Assembly (NCBI GenBank): GCA_910576785.1
Contig: CAJTJG010000010.1
Span: 56,131-120,130, forward strand
DNA: 64,000 nt
Origin: an uncultured Duncaniella sp.
GTDB lineage: Bacteria > Bacteroidota > Bacteroidia > Bacteroidales > Muribaculaceae
Direction: 5' to 3'
Shown: piece after piece, positions 25,470 through 34,383 of the stretch
Layout: every line of letters begins with the position of its first letter
How positions within the stretch are numbered: the stretch's first letter is position 1
Position numbers and translations under genes: made by a program
The notes under the pieces: generated by a model
The model's input: the letters and a program-made list of their open reading frames with translations, nothing else
Database searches by the model: none
What the model was told of the DNA's origin: nothing

Positions 25470-26930
25470 TTACTTCTTAAGTTCGGCCACTTTCTCCAGA
25501 GTGCGCTTGAGCTGTCCGTAGAAGCGCTCTACTGCAGGGATGTGCATGCGCTCTGACGGAGAATGCACGTCGCGGAGTGTAGGTCCGAAGGATACCATGT
25601 CGAGGTGGGGATACTTGGTGAGGAAGAGTCCGCACTCAAGACCGGCGTGGATGGCCTTGATGGCGGGTTTCACTCCGTAGAGTTCCTCGTAGGCCTCGCT
25701 GGAGAGCTTCATGATGGGCGACTCGAGATTGGGCTGCCATCCGGGATAACCCTCTCCGTGGGTGACACGTGCGCCGGCCAGAAGGAAATGGGCCTCTACC
25801 TGGTTGGCTATATCCCATTTGCGTGACTCTACCGAGCTGCGCTGGCTTGTGGTGACTACGATGGTGTTGTCCTCGGCCATCTTGACCGATGCGAGGTTGG
25901 TGGATGTCTCCACAAGGCCTTCAAGGTCGCGGCTCATCGATACCACTCCATGGGGAGCGCTGTAGATGGCACGGATGAGGGCCACGGATGTATCATGGTC
26001 AATGGCGAAGTCGGGAGTGTCGACGCTCTCCATGGTCACTTTGAGTCCGGGTTCAAGGCCTGCGTATTCGTTCTCGAGTTCCGCTATGTAGATGTTGAGG
26101 GCTGCACGCACGGCCTCTTTCTTGGAGGTGTGTACGCCTATCACGGCATGGGCGGCGCGGGGAATGGCGTTGCGCAGATTGCCTCCGTCGATCTCCGAGA
26201 CGATGACCTCATGCTTGCCCGAGAGGTTGAAGAGGAAGCGGGCGAGGAGCTTGTTGGCGTTGGCACGGCCCAGGTGGATGTCGCCGCCTGAGTGGCCACC
26301 GTTGAGCCCCTCGATGTTTATCTTGAAGTAGAGGAAGTCCTTGGGGGCGAACGAACGGTGATATGTGAAGAATGCCTGTGTGTCCACACCTCCGGCGCAA
26401 CCCACGAATATCTCTGCGTCATCCTCCGAGTCGAGGTTGAGCAGCATGGAGCCGGTGATCATGTCCTTGCCAAGGTTGAAAGCGCCGGTCATGCCGGTCT
26501 CCTCATCCATTGTGAATAGAGCCTCGATAGGACCGTGCTCGAATGACTTGTCGGTCATGATGGCGAGGGAGGCTGCCACACCGATGCCATTGTCGGCTCC
26601 GAGGGTGGTGCCACGTGTCTTCACCCATTCGCCGTCCACATATGCGGGGATAGGCTGGGTGTTGAAGTCGAAGCTTTTGTCGTTCGACTCGCACACCATG
26701 TCCATGTGACCCTGCAGGATCACCGTAGGTGCATCCTCATGACCGGGAGTAGCCGGGATTGAAAGCACTACGTTGCCGATCTCATCGGTCTTTGATTCGA
26801 TGCCGTGCTTCTTGGCAAAGTCAAGGATGAAGGCGCGGATCTTCTCTTCCTTCTTGGAAGGGCGCGGGATACGGGTGATCTCGTCAAAGATCTCAAACAC
26901 AGCCTTGGGCTGAAGGTCCTTTATTTCCAT
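25470..26930 (-). CDS. pepD: Aminoacyl-histidine dipeptidase (PepD), M20 family
   Basis: 486 residues. Metal and catalytic motifs in order: ILQGHMDMVCE, TTLGADNGIGVA, MDEETGMTGA, and the late HAGLECGLF. It opens DLQPKAVFEIFDEITRIPRPSKKEEKIR in typical PepD form. It splits dipeptides with unusual specificity, including Xaa-His, using two zinc ions in the cytoplasm. The gene stands alone on this strand. Neighbours give no further hint of its regulation. Confidence 0.95.
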   Translation of the reverse strand: MEIKDLQPKAVFEIFDEITRIPRPSKKEEKIRAFILDFAKKHGIESKTDEIGNVVLSIPATPGHEDAPTVILQGHMDMVCESNDKSFDFNTQPIPAYVDGEWVKTRGTTLGADNGIGVAASLAIMTDKSFEHGPIEALFTMDEETGMTGAFNLGKDMITGSMLLNLDSEDDAEIFVGCAGGVDTQAFFTYHRSFAPKDFLYFKINIEGLNGGHSGGDIHLGRANANKLLARFLFNLSGKHEVIVSEIDGGNLRNAIPRAAHAVIGVHTSKKEAVRAALNIYIAELENEYAGLEPGLKVTMESVDTPDFAIDHDTSVALIRAIYSAPHGVVSMSRDLEGLVETSTNLASVKMAEDNTIVVTTSQRSSVESRKWDIANQVEAHFLLAGARVTHGEGYPGWQPNLESPIMKLSSEAYEELYGVKPAIKAIHAGLECGLFLTKYPHLDMVSFGPTLRDVHSPSERMHIPAVERFYGQLKRTLEKVAELKK

Positions 26931-27074
26931 GTTCGGTCAGAGTATTTTTAGAAGTTTGTTTGATTTTTTAGGATACTTTAGTGCAAGTGTGAATTAAGTG
27001 TTAAATAATTCACTTTTGCAGCACTAAGTTATAAAATAAAATCGAGACAGGCACTATAATTAGGCCAAAATTAC

Positions 27075-27082
27075 TACATTTG
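27075..27082 (+). promoter_or_regulatory. -7 element upstream of the small membrane gene at 27105
   Basis: TACATTTG fits TAnnTTTG, about 22 nt before the ATG at 27105. No convincing -33 element is visible. Confidence 0.45.
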
Positions 27083-27104
27083 CACGGGAAAACCGCATTT
27101 GACA

Positions 27105-27272
27105 ATGAAAATAGCCATACTTTTCATCCTCAGCATATGTCTGGTCGGAGTGGCGCTGATGCTGCTCGGGGTCAGGGTGCTGTTTGTCAGAAACGGTCGT
27201 TTCCCCTCTCCCCATGCCCACGACAATCCCTCCCTTCGCCGTAAGGGTATCGGTTGTCACCGGGACAATTGA
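27105..27272 (+). CDS. Small single-span membrane protein, 55 residues
   Basis: The N-terminus MKIAILFILSICLVGVALML forms one transmembrane helix and is followed by VRVLFVRNGRFPSPHAHDNP, then a basic segment and a late GIGCHRDN with one Cys. Short Bacteroidales membrane proteins with a GRFP...H...C tail are familiar to me as conserved hypotheticals, with no assigned role. The ATG lies about 16 nt after the predicted start site. It is followed after 70 nt by the OmpH-like gene. Confidence 0.65.
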   Translation: MKIAILFILSICLVGVALMLLGVRVLFVRNGRFPSPHAHDNPSLRRKGIGCHRDN

Positions 27273-27342
27273 TGTCTCCTCATATAAAGTGAAATCAAAA
27301 AAGTAGTTCTAAATACCTATCACTATCACCCAGAAATTTGAC

Positions 27343-27963
27343 ATGAAAAAAATCGCAATGTCAATCTCGCTGTTACTTGCTCTTGCCGCAGGAAGCACCA
27401 TTACATCCTGCTCGGGGTCGGACAACAGCCAAAAGGATAATTCCGGTGCACCCGCTGCCGCAGAGACTGCCAAGACCGATGGCGCCGCACCTTCAATCAA
27501 TATCCGATATATAGACAGCGACTCGCTGCTTACCCATTACAACCTCGCCAAGGATCTCCAGGAGGCTACCATGCGTGCAGTGTCGCGTATCGACAACGCC
27601 CGTCAGGCCAAGGGATCCGAGATCCAGAAGTTTGCATCGTCGATCGAGCAGAAGGCCCGTTCAAACGGATATCTCTCAGAGGCCAGCTACAATGCCGACA
27701 TGCAGAAGCTTCAGAAGATGCAGCAGGATGCCGAGAGCTATCTCGCCAACCTCAGCCGCAATGCCGACAATGAGCTCGCTCAGCAGCAGATACGTCTCAA
27801 TGATTCGATAGAGAGCTTCATCCGTATCTACAACGCCAAGCAGGGTTATGACGCTATCCTCTACAAGAACGCCGGCGTATACTTCAATCCCTCGCTTGAC
27901 ATTACCGCTGAGGTTATCGAGGGTCTCAATGCCCGCTACAACAAGGTTGGCGAGGAGAAGTAA
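27343..27963 (+). CDS. OmpH/Skp-like lipoprotein
   Basis: 206 residues. Lipobox ITSC near residue 23 gives a lipidated Cys, then a Ser/Ala-rich linker. Residues 53-200 follow the Skp/OmpH pattern: IRYIDSDSLLTHYNLAKDLQ, a long helical coiled part, and YDAILYKNAGVYFNPSLDIT. Skp-like proteins are periplasmic chaperones for outer-membrane proteins; a lipid anchor is a variant. The usual bamA neighbour is not present, so this is probably a paralogue with a related chaperone role. Confidence 0.85.
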   Translation: MKKIAMSISLLLALAAGSTITSCSGSDNSQKDNSGAPAAAETAKTDGAAPSINIRYIDSDSLLTHYNLAKDLQEATMRAVSRIDNARQAKGSEIQKFASSIEQKARSNGYLSEASYNADMQKLQKMQQDAESYLANLSRNADNELAQQQIRLNDSIESFIRIYNAKQGYDAILYKNAGVYFNPSLDITAEVIEGLNARYNKVGEEK

Positions 27964-27995
27964 TCAACGGCTTTAAACTGTAGATATACAGGTAT

Positions 27996-28056
27996 ATAAC
28001 ACTGCCGGGGAAAAGTTATTAACACAATGTTGATAACTTTTCCCCGGCAGTGTTAT
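27996..28056. terminator. Strong hairpin, 24-bp perfect stem
   Basis: 27996-28019 pairs perfectly with 28033-28056 around a 13-nt loop that itself can form AACA/TGTT. It lies between the convergent OmpH-like gene and the minus-strand DUF6155-type gene and can serve both. Confidence 0.78.
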
Positions 28057-28085
28057 TGTACAGTGCTATAGTGTGTTGCGAATGT

Positions 28086-28610
28086 TTATTCTGCCTCGCG
28101 GGCGAGTGGCGCGGTGATGGCTCTTTGAAGAGGATTGGTGAAGGTGCCGATGCGGCGTATGGATTCACCTATGCGGGCCAGCGTGCTGAGGTGATACTCC
28201 ACATCACTTCTTGACAGGATGATATGATCCACGGTTTCTCTGACAAAGTTTTCCACATGTATGTAAAACATGTCGGGAAACCAGTCGGATGCACCTATGG
28301 AGGCTATCATTTCGATGATGCGGATACGCAGTCGTGTGACGGACTCCGCATCTGGCTCGAACAGCATGAATTTTTTCACGATGGCACGTATTGCCGACAT
28401 TCTCGGCGCCGGGCGGCGGCGCTTACGTCTTGTTATCTCCTTACGGGCATCGGCCTCGGCCCCGGCGCGCTTGGCGTCGAGGTCGGGGACGGCGTAGAAG
28501 TCGAGCAGTGTCTTGGCCTCCTTGCTCTTTGCATAGAGGTCAAGGATAAGACCGCGTAGTTCTTCCTCGCCAAATTCGGCGAGGGCCTTTTTCACTGTGG
28601 TTTTGGACAT
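28086..28610 (-). CDS. DUF6155-type cytoplasmic protein
   Basis: 174 residues, mostly helical, without signal peptide. It opens KKALAEFGEEELRGLILDLY and carries a basic strip RKEITRRKRRRPAPRMSAIR, a pattern I associate with the DUF6155 family of Bacteroidota; this assignment is from memory. Function unknown. It begins 4 nt after the dsbD stop on the same strand, so it is probably translated from the dsbD transcript. Confidence 0.65.
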   Translation of the reverse strand: MSKTTVKKALAEFGEEELRGLILDLYAKSKEAKTLLDFYAVPDLDAKRAGAEADARKEITRRKRRRPAPRMSAIRAIVKKFMLFEPDAESVTRLRIRIIEMIASIGASDWFPDMFYIHVENFVRETVDHIILSRSDVEYHLSTLARIGESIRRIGTFTNPLQRAITAPLAREAE

Positions 28611-28614
28611 CAGT

Positions 28615-30663
28615 TTATTTGCTGTAGCCCTTTATGCCCTTCTCGAGGAACTCGGCGAAGGCAGGGATGTTCTCATCGTAGGAGAACGGACCGGAGATGA
28701 GATGGCCGGCATCGTCGAGCACCACATAGAACGGCTGGGCATTGGCGTTGAATTTGGAGCGCTGCAGATAGCTCCATTTGTCACCATATGTGTAGAGGGT
28801 CACTTCCTTGCCCCATTCGGTCACCTTGATGGGGGAGGGGAGAGCTTTCTTCTCGTCCACCATGAGCTTGACTACCACAAAGTTGTCGGTGATCATGGTC
28901 TTGATGTTGTTGTCATCGAGCACAGCACCCTCCATCTTGCGGCAGTTCACGCATCCGTGGCCGGAGAAGTCGATGAGCACGGGTTTGCCTTCCTTGGCGC
29001 CTATCTTCATGCCCTCTTCGAAGTCGTCATACTCGTGGAATGTCTCGCCATAGAGGTTGAAGTCCTGGGTGTAAAGCGGCGGCACGAAGGCGCTGACACC
29101 CTTGAGGGGTGCACCCCACAGACCGGGTATGAGGTAGACTGTGAATGAGAGTGAGACCAGAGCCAGGAAGAAGCGGAACACGCCTATCGACGAGTCGGCG
29201 GGACCGTAGTGCGAGAAGTTGAACTTGCCGAGCAGATAGAGACCCAGCAGGAGGAACATCACTATCCAGAGGGCGAGGAAAGCCTCGCGGTCAAGCAGAT
29301 GCCATCCATAGGCGAGGTCGGCCACAGAGAGGAACTTGAGCGAGAGGGCGAGTTCCACGAAGCCGAGCACCACTTTGAGGGTGTTCATCCATCCTCCGGA
29401 GCGGGGAGCGGATTGGAGCATGGTGGGGAACATGGCGAAGAGCATGAACGGAAGGGCCAGTGCGGTGGAGAATCCGAGCATACCTATGGCGGGACCCCAT
29501 ACGTTGCCCAGAGAGGCGGCCTCCACAAGGAGCGTGCCTATGATCGGGCCTGTGCATGAGAATGACACCAGGGTCAATGTGAATGCCATGAAGAAGATGG
29601 AGAGCAGACCGGTGGTGCGTTCGGCTGTGGCGTCCATGCGGTTGCTCCACGAGGAGGGAAGCTTGATCTCGAATGCTCCGAAGAAGGAGATGGCAAACAC
29701 TACCAGTAGCAGGAAGAAGATAATGTTGCAGGTAGCGGATGTGGAGAGTGCGTTGAGTGAGCTTGCTCCGAACAGGCCAGTGATAATAAGTCCGAGGGCC
29801 ACATATATTACTATAATGGACACACCGTAGATGCATGCATCTAGGATCGATTTGCGGCGATCCTGACCTTTTTTGAGGAAGAAGCTCACGGTCATAGGTA
29901 TCATAGGCCATACACAGGGGGTGAAGAGAGCTATGAGACCTCCGAGGAAGCAGGTTATGAAGATGTAGAGAAGCGACTTGCCGGCAATGTTGCCTGTGTC
30001 GGCGGCAGTGTCGTATGTCACCGGGGCCCATAGATCGGCCTGTGAGCTTATGGCGGCGGGTACAGTGGCGGGGGTCGCTGCTGAGTCGGCCACGGCAGTT
30101 GTTGTGGTTGTGTCGGCGGCCACAGGAAGTTCGGCGGGAGTGGCAGGCTCCTCAGCCGGAGGTTCGGGAGTGGCTTTGGGTTCTTCGGTGGTAGCCTTTA
30201 TCTTGGCTTTGCCTTTCAGCGAGAATGACTCGCGTGATGGCGGGATGCAGTTCTGATCGTTGCATGCTCCGTAGGTCATGGCGATGTCGATGGCGAAGTC
30301 AGGCTTGGTGGCGGTGAATTTCTGGGTGAGAGTCACCGCGTTTGTCCACCATGTGAGTTCCATCTCGAACATCTCGTCCATCTCTCTGTGGGGTGCTTGC
30401 GACGGGGTGAGCTTTCCGTTGAGCTTCACACCATCGGTGAGGGGGAATGTCACCGACAGAGGCTGCGGACCCTCACCCTCGGCGAAGTCGGGAGAATAGA
30501 GATGCCAGCCGGCGTCAATCGTAGCTTTCAGAATGATCTCACCGGTATCGTCACCGGTCATCTTGAGCGAAGCGTCCCACTTGACAGGCTGCATGATCTG
30601 AGCCTGTGATGCAAAAAACAGGGCAAGAAATGCGACAAATGCTAAGAAAAGGCGTTTATTCAT
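28615..30663 (-). CDS. dsbD: DsbD-family thiol:disulfide interchange protein
   Basis: 682 residues. Signal peptide (FVAFLALFFASQAQ), then an N-terminal immunoglobulin-like DsbD domain (about 22-150) with YGACNDQNCIPPS, a Pro/Ala/Thr-rich linker (155-215), eight or so membrane helices (about 225-545) with FTPCVWPMIPM, and a C-terminal thioredoxin domain with DFSGHGCVNCRKME. It carries electrons from cytoplasmic thioredoxin to periplasmic thiols. All three domains hold their cysteine pairs. The DUF6155-type gene follows. Confidence 0.94.
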   Translation of the reverse strand: MNKRLFLAFVAFLALFFASQAQIMQPVKWDASLKMTGDDTGEIILKATIDAGWHLYSPDFAEGEGPQPLSVTFPLTDGVKLNGKLTPSQAPHREMDEMFEMELTWWTNAVTLTQKFTATKPDFAIDIAMTYGACNDQNCIPPSRESFSLKGKAKIKATTEEPKATPEPPAEEPATPAELPVAADTTTTTAVADSAATPATVPAAISSQADLWAPVTYDTAADTGNIAGKSLLYIFITCFLGGLIALFTPCVWPMIPMTVSFFLKKGQDRRKSILDACIYGVSIIVIYVALGLIITGLFGASSLNALSTSATCNIIFFLLLVVFAISFFGAFEIKLPSSWSNRMDATAERTTGLLSIFFMAFTLTLVSFSCTGPIIGTLLVEAASLGNVWGPAIGMLGFSTALALPFMLFAMFPTMLQSAPRSGGWMNTLKVVLGFVELALSLKFLSVADLAYGWHLLDREAFLALWIVMFLLLGLYLLGKFNFSHYGPADSSIGVFRFFLALVSLSFTVYLIPGLWGAPLKGVSAFVPPLYTQDFNLYGETFHEYDDFEEGMKIGAKEGKPVLIDFSGHGCVNCRKMEGAVLDDNNIKTMITDNFVVVKLMVDEKKALPSPIKVTEWGKEVTLYTYGDKWSYLQRSKFNANAQPFYVVLDDAGHLISGPFSYDENIPAFAEFLEKGIKGYSK

Positions 30664-30685
30664 GACTTTTGGATAAATTTTCCTG

Positions 30686-30693
30686 CAAAAGTA
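30686..30693 (-). promoter_or_regulatory. -7 element of the dsbD promoter
   Basis: TACTTTTG on the minus strand, about 23 nt before the dsbD ATG, fits TAnnTTTG. No -33 box is clear. Confidence 0.45.
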
Positions 30694-30769
30694 GTGAAAA
30701 TTGTTTGAATGGGCATTTGCGCGTGGTAAATAATTTGGACAAAGAGAGGAAAAATCCCGCTTTAAGTGT

Positions 30770-30777
30770 TAACTTTG
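30770..30777 (+). promoter_or_regulatory. -7 element of the yqeY promoter
   Basis: TAACTTTG fits TAnnTTTG, 29 nt before the yqeY ATG. This places the start of transcription near 30784 and rules out the longer ORF that begins at 30669. Confidence 0.5.
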
Positions 30778-30806
30778 CAGCACAAAACACAAAACACCCT
30801 TTAAAA

Positions 30807-31259
30807 ATGGATTTATTCGACAGAATATCGGCCGATATAAAGGCTGCCATGCTCGCCCGTGAGAAGGTAAGACTCGAGACTCTCCGCGGCATAAAGAAGG
30901 AATTTATCGAGGCCAAGACCGCCAAGGGCGGTGACGGCTCGCTCTCCGATGAGGCCGCACTCAAGATACTCGCCAAGATGGCGAAGCAGCGCAAGGAGAC
31001 AGCCCAGATATATGATGAGCAGAACCGTCTGGATCTGCGTGATAATGAGCTTGCTGAGGCAGCTGTGATAGAGGAGTATCTCCCAAGCCAGCTCTCCGAT
31101 GAGGAGCTTACCGCCGAACTCGAGAAGATCATAGCACAGGTGGGCGCCACATCGCCCAAGGAGATGGGCAAGGTGATGGGAGTGGCCTCCAAGGCTCTCT
31201 CCGGACGTGCCGACGGCAAGGCTATCTCGGCCAAGGTAAAGGAGCTTTTAAACAAATAA
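30807..31259 (+). CDS. yqeY: GatB/YqeY-domain protein
   Basis: 150 residues: MDLFDRISADIKAAMLAREK at the start, LRGIKKEFIEAK, EEYLPSQLSDEEL and GKVMGVASKALSGRADGK. This is the YqeY family, related to the tail of GatB of the tRNA-dependent amidotransferase and thought to bind tRNA; its exact role is not settled. ATG at 30807 is chosen over 30669 because a promoter box lies at 30770 and the family's usual length is about 150. serS follows after 27 nt. Confidence 0.92.
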   Translation: MDLFDRISADIKAAMLAREKVRLETLRGIKKEFIEAKTAKGGDGSLSDEAALKILAKMAKQRKETAQIYDEQNRLDLRDNELAEAAVIEEYLPSQLSDEELTAELEKIIAQVGATSPKEMGKVMGVASKALSGRADGKAISAKVKELLNK

Positions 31260-31286
31260 AAACCATTTTTTTAAGAATATACAGCA

Positions 31287-32558
31287 ATGCTCACGCTTCA
31301 GCAGATAAAAGAGGATCCCGAGCGCATCATAGCGCGCCTCGCTGTCAAAGGCTTTGATGGCAAACAGGGTGTAAACGACGTGATAGACTTCGATGACCAG
31401 CGCAAGAGTCTTCAGTTCCAGAGCGACAATCTCGGTGCCGAACTCAAGAAGAAGGCCGACTCCATAGGCCGTCTCATGAAGGAAGGACGCCGCGACGAGG
31501 CCGAGGAGGTGAAGAAGGAAGTGGCTGCCATGAAGGAGCAGCAGAAGGAGCTCAACGATCGCCTCACCATGACCGAGAAGGCTATCCGCGACATCCTGCT
31601 GGGTATGCCCAACGTGCCCTGCGATATGGTACCCGAGGGCTTGACCGCCGAGGACAACGTGGTGGAGAAGACCGGTGGCTCCATGCCTGTGCTCCCCGAG
31701 GGCGCTCTGCCCCACTGGGATCTGGCCAAGAAGTACAATCTCATCAACTTCGACCTTGGCGTCAAGATCACCGGTCCCGGTTTCCCTGTCTACATAGGCA
31801 AGGGTGCCAAGTTGCAGCGTGCGCTCATCCAGTTCTTCCTTGACCGCGCGTCGGAGGCAGGCTATCTTGAGATCCAGCCCCCTTATGTGGTGAACGAGGC
31901 TTCCGGCTACGGCACGGGACAGCTTCCCGACAAGGAGGGTCAGATGTACTTTATCAACGAGGACAATCTCTATCTCATACCTACCGCCGAGGTGCCTGTC
32001 ACCAATCTCTACCGCGACGTCATCATCCCCTCCGACCAGCTTCCCATCAAGAACTGTGCCTACTCGGCATGTTTCCGTCGTGAGGCCGGCAGCTACGGCA
32101 AGGATGTGCGCGGACTCAACCGCCTGCATCAGTTCGACAAGGTGGAGATAGTACGCATCGAGAAGCCCGAGAACTCCTATGCCGCCCTCGAGGAGATGAA
32201 GGATCACGTGCAGGGTCTGCTCGAGAGCCTCGGTCTACCCTGGCACATACTCCGCCTGTGCGGTGGTGACATGAGCTTCACCTCGTCCATCACATTCGAC
32301 TTCGAGGTATACTCCGCAGCCCAGGAGCGCTGGCTTGAGGTTTCGTCCGTGTCCAACTTCGAGACCTATCAGGCCAACCGCCTCAAGTGCCGCTACCGTG
32401 GTGATGACAAGAAGACCCACCTCTGCCACACGCTCAATGGCTCGGCCCTCGCGCTTCCCCGCATCATGGCAGCCCTGCTTGAGAACAACCAGACTCCCGA
32501 CGGTATCGTTGTGCCCGAGTGCCTGCGCAAGTATACAGGGTTCGACCTCATCAACTAA
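31287..32558 (+). CDS. serS: Seryl-tRNA synthetase
   Basis: 423 residues. The N-terminal part (to about 110) is a long antiparallel coiled coil that holds the tRNA-Ser variable arm. The class II core has motif 2 FRREAGSYGKDVRGLNRLHQ and motif 3 GSALALPRIMAALLENNQ, with the serine pocket TAEVPVTNLYRD. It charges tRNA-Ser in the cytoplasm. Length is normal. It is followed by rbfA after 44 nt. Confidence 0.97.
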   Translation: MLTLQQIKEDPERIIARLAVKGFDGKQGVNDVIDFDDQRKSLQFQSDNLGAELKKKADSIGRLMKEGRRDEAEEVKKEVAAMKEQQKELNDRLTMTEKAIRDILLGMPNVPCDMVPEGLTAEDNVVEKTGGSMPVLPEGALPHWDLAKKYNLINFDLGVKITGPGFPVYIGKGAKLQRALIQFFLDRASEAGYLEIQPPYVVNEASGYGTGQLPDKEGQMYFINEDNLYLIPTAEVPVTNLYRDVIIPSDQLPIKNCAYSACFRREAGSYGKDVRGLNRLHQFDKVEIVRIEKPENSYAALEEMKDHVQGLLESLGLPWHILRLCGGDMSFTSSITFDFEVYSAAQERWLEVSSVSNFETYQANRLKCRYRGDDKKTHLCHTLNGSALALPRIMAALLENNQTPDGIVVPECLRKYTGFDLIN

Positions 32559-32602
32559 TCCCTGTCTCCGGGCGTTAAATCTGTAAATAAATTGAATTAA
32601 TT

Positions 32603-32938
32603 ATGGAATCAACACGTCAAGCCAAGATCGCCCGTCTCCTGCAGAAGGAGCTGAGCGAGATATTCCGCCGTCAGACCGCCAAGACCCATGGTGTGCTCGT
32701 GTCGGTGAGCGCGGTGCGCGTATCGCCCGACCTTAGTATCGCAAAAGTCTATCTGTCAATATTTCCTGCCGACAAGTCGCAGGAGCTGCTCGAGAGCATC
32801 ACCAAGAGCGCCAAGACCATACGCTATGAATTGGCCCAGGTGGTGAGGTTCCAGTTACGCAAATGCCCCGAACTGGCTTTCTATCTGGACGACTCTCTTG
32901 ACTATATCGAGAATATCGACAGACTGCTCCAGAAATAA
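32603..32938 (+). CDS. rbfA: Ribosome-binding factor A
   Basis: 111 residues of the RbfA KH-like fold: TRQAKIARLLQKELSEIFRR at the start, VSVSAVRVSPDLSIAKVYLS in the middle, and RKCPELAFYLDDSLDY. It binds the 30S subunit during late maturation of 16S rRNA. Position after serS fits a translation cluster. Transcription probably ends at the long hairpin 32952-33041. Confidence 0.95.
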   Translation: MESTRQAKIARLLQKELSEIFRRQTAKTHGVLVSVSAVRVSPDLSIAKVYLSIFPADKSQELLESITKSAKTIRYELAQVVRFQLRKCPELAFYLDDSLDYIENIDRLLQK

Positions 32939-32951
32939 TCGCTATTGCCAA

Positions 32952-33041
32952 ATACAGAAGGATACAAAGGGACAAAAAGAGATAGAAGCGACAGGAATTC
33001 ATTTATCCTTCTTTCTCTTTTTGTCCTTTTTGGTCTTTCCG
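32952..33041. terminator. Long hairpin, copy C of the repeated intergenic family
   Basis: Left arm from 32958 (GAAGGATACAAAGGGACAAA) pairs with 33010-33040 over about 30 bp with mismatches. The left arm closely resembles that of copy B. It lies between rbfA and the downstream permease gene, both on the plus strand. Confidence 0.68.
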
Positions 33042-33078
33042 CTCACCGGGTCATAACATCACAATCACCTCGGTCACT

Positions 33079-34314
33079 ATGCTACCGTTAAGAATAGCCT
33101 TGCGCTATCTGTTTGCAAGGAAAAGTCATTCTGCCGTCAATGTCATATCCATGATCTCCACCGCCGGTGTGGCTGTGGCCGCCATGGCTATGGTGTGTGT
33201 GATGTCGGTGTTCAACGGCTTTACCGATCTTGCGGCCGCGAGGCTCTCCGCTGTGGATCCCGATGTGAAGGTGACGCCGCGGTCGGGCAAGGTTTTTGCA
33301 GGTGCTGATTCGATAGGGGAGCTCGTGGCAGGCGCGACGGGGGTGAGATCTGTGGCCCCGGTCCTGACTGAAAAGGCTCTTGCGGTATGTGATGGCGCCC
33401 AGATGCCGGTGACGGTCAAAGGTATACCTCCGGGCTATGGTGCGGTGTCAGCCATCGGTACATTGATAATAGATGGCATGATGATCGATACTCCGGCCGA
33501 GGCTCCCGACTCATCACGCCGATATGCCACACTGAGTGTCGGTGCGGCCATCAGCACCGGCGCGCGTCCGTCGATGGAGTCGTCACTCGTATTGACAGTG
33601 CCACGCCGTCTGGGACGCATAAATCCGGCGTTTCCGCTCGGTGCGTTTGTCACGGACACTCTGACCGTGAGCGGCGTCTATCAGACCAATCAGCAGGAGT
33701 ATGATGAGGACATAATCCTTGTGCCCCTCGCCTCGGCACGCCGTCTGCTTGACTATCCTGACATGGCTTCGGCTCTCGAAATCTCGTTGGATCCGGATGC
33801 CGATGCCGATGCGGTGACGGCCGGACTGGAGCGTATACTTGGTCCTGAGTTCATCGTGGCCGACAGGTTGCGGCAGCAGGAGGCCTCGTTCCGCATGATA
33901 AGGATAGAGAAGTGGATCACTTTCCTGATGCTGCTGTTCGTGCTCGTCATGGCTTCGTTCAATATCTTGTCCACTATGTCGATGCTGATCATCGAGAAGG
34001 AGGACAATCTGAAAGTGTTGCGTGCTCTTGGCGCCACACAGAGCATGCTCAGGCGCATATTCCTCGACGAGGGTATGCTCATAGCCCTTATCGGTGGAGC
34101 GGCCGGGATCATCGTTGGAGCGGTACTGTGTCTGGCTCAGCAGCATTGGGGGCTTATAGCACTCGGGGGTGACCACGATATGATGTCGGTCACATCCTAT
34201 CCATGCCGTCTGTCAGCGGTTGACGTCTGCCTGGTTTCGGGTATGGTGGTGGTGATAGGGCTTGTGGCCGGGTTCATATCCTCACGATCGGTGCCGGTGG
34301 AAAACCGACAGTGA
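33079..34314 (+). CDS. LolE/LolC-type ABC permease (FtsX family)
   Basis: 411 residues: one N-terminal membrane helix (about 22-44), a periplasmic MacB-like domain (to about 275), and three C-terminal helices in an FtsX domain. The N-terminus LRIALRYLFARKSHSAVNVI and the segment FNILSTMSMLIIEKEDNLKV LRALGATQSM (two adjoining pieces) are typical of LolC/E, which extracts lipoproteins from the inner membrane with the LolD ATPase. lolD is not nearby. The following lipoprotein genes would be substrates of such a system, but the link is only suggestive. Confidence 0.9.
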   Translation: MLPLRIALRYLFARKSHSAVNVISMISTAGVAVAAMAMVCVMSVFNGFTDLAAARLSAVDPDVKVTPRSGKVFAGADSIGELVAGATGVRSVAPVLTEKALAVCDGAQMPVTVKGIPPGYGAVSAIGTLIIDGMMIDTPAEAPDSSRRYATLSVGAAISTGARPSMESSLVLTVPRRLGRINPAFPLGAFVTDTLTVSGVYQTNQQEYDEDIILVPLASARRLLDYPDMASALEISLDPDADADAVTAGLERILGPEFIVADRLRQQEASFRMIRIEKWITFLMLLFVLVMASFNILSTMSMLIIEKEDNLKVLRALGATQSMLRRIFLDEGMLIALIGGAAGIIVGAVLCLAQQHWGLIALGGDHDMMSVTSYPCRLSAVDVCLVSGMVVVIGLVAGFISSRSVPVENRQ

Positions 34315-34383
34315 GGGATGTGTGTTATATTGGCATAGGAACACATTTGCGCCAATATATACATATCATCTGAATAAAAAATA

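Noticed and set aside
30669..30806. Longer start for yqeY
   Set aside because: It would begin upstream of a TAACTTTG promoter box and add 46 residues not usual for the family.
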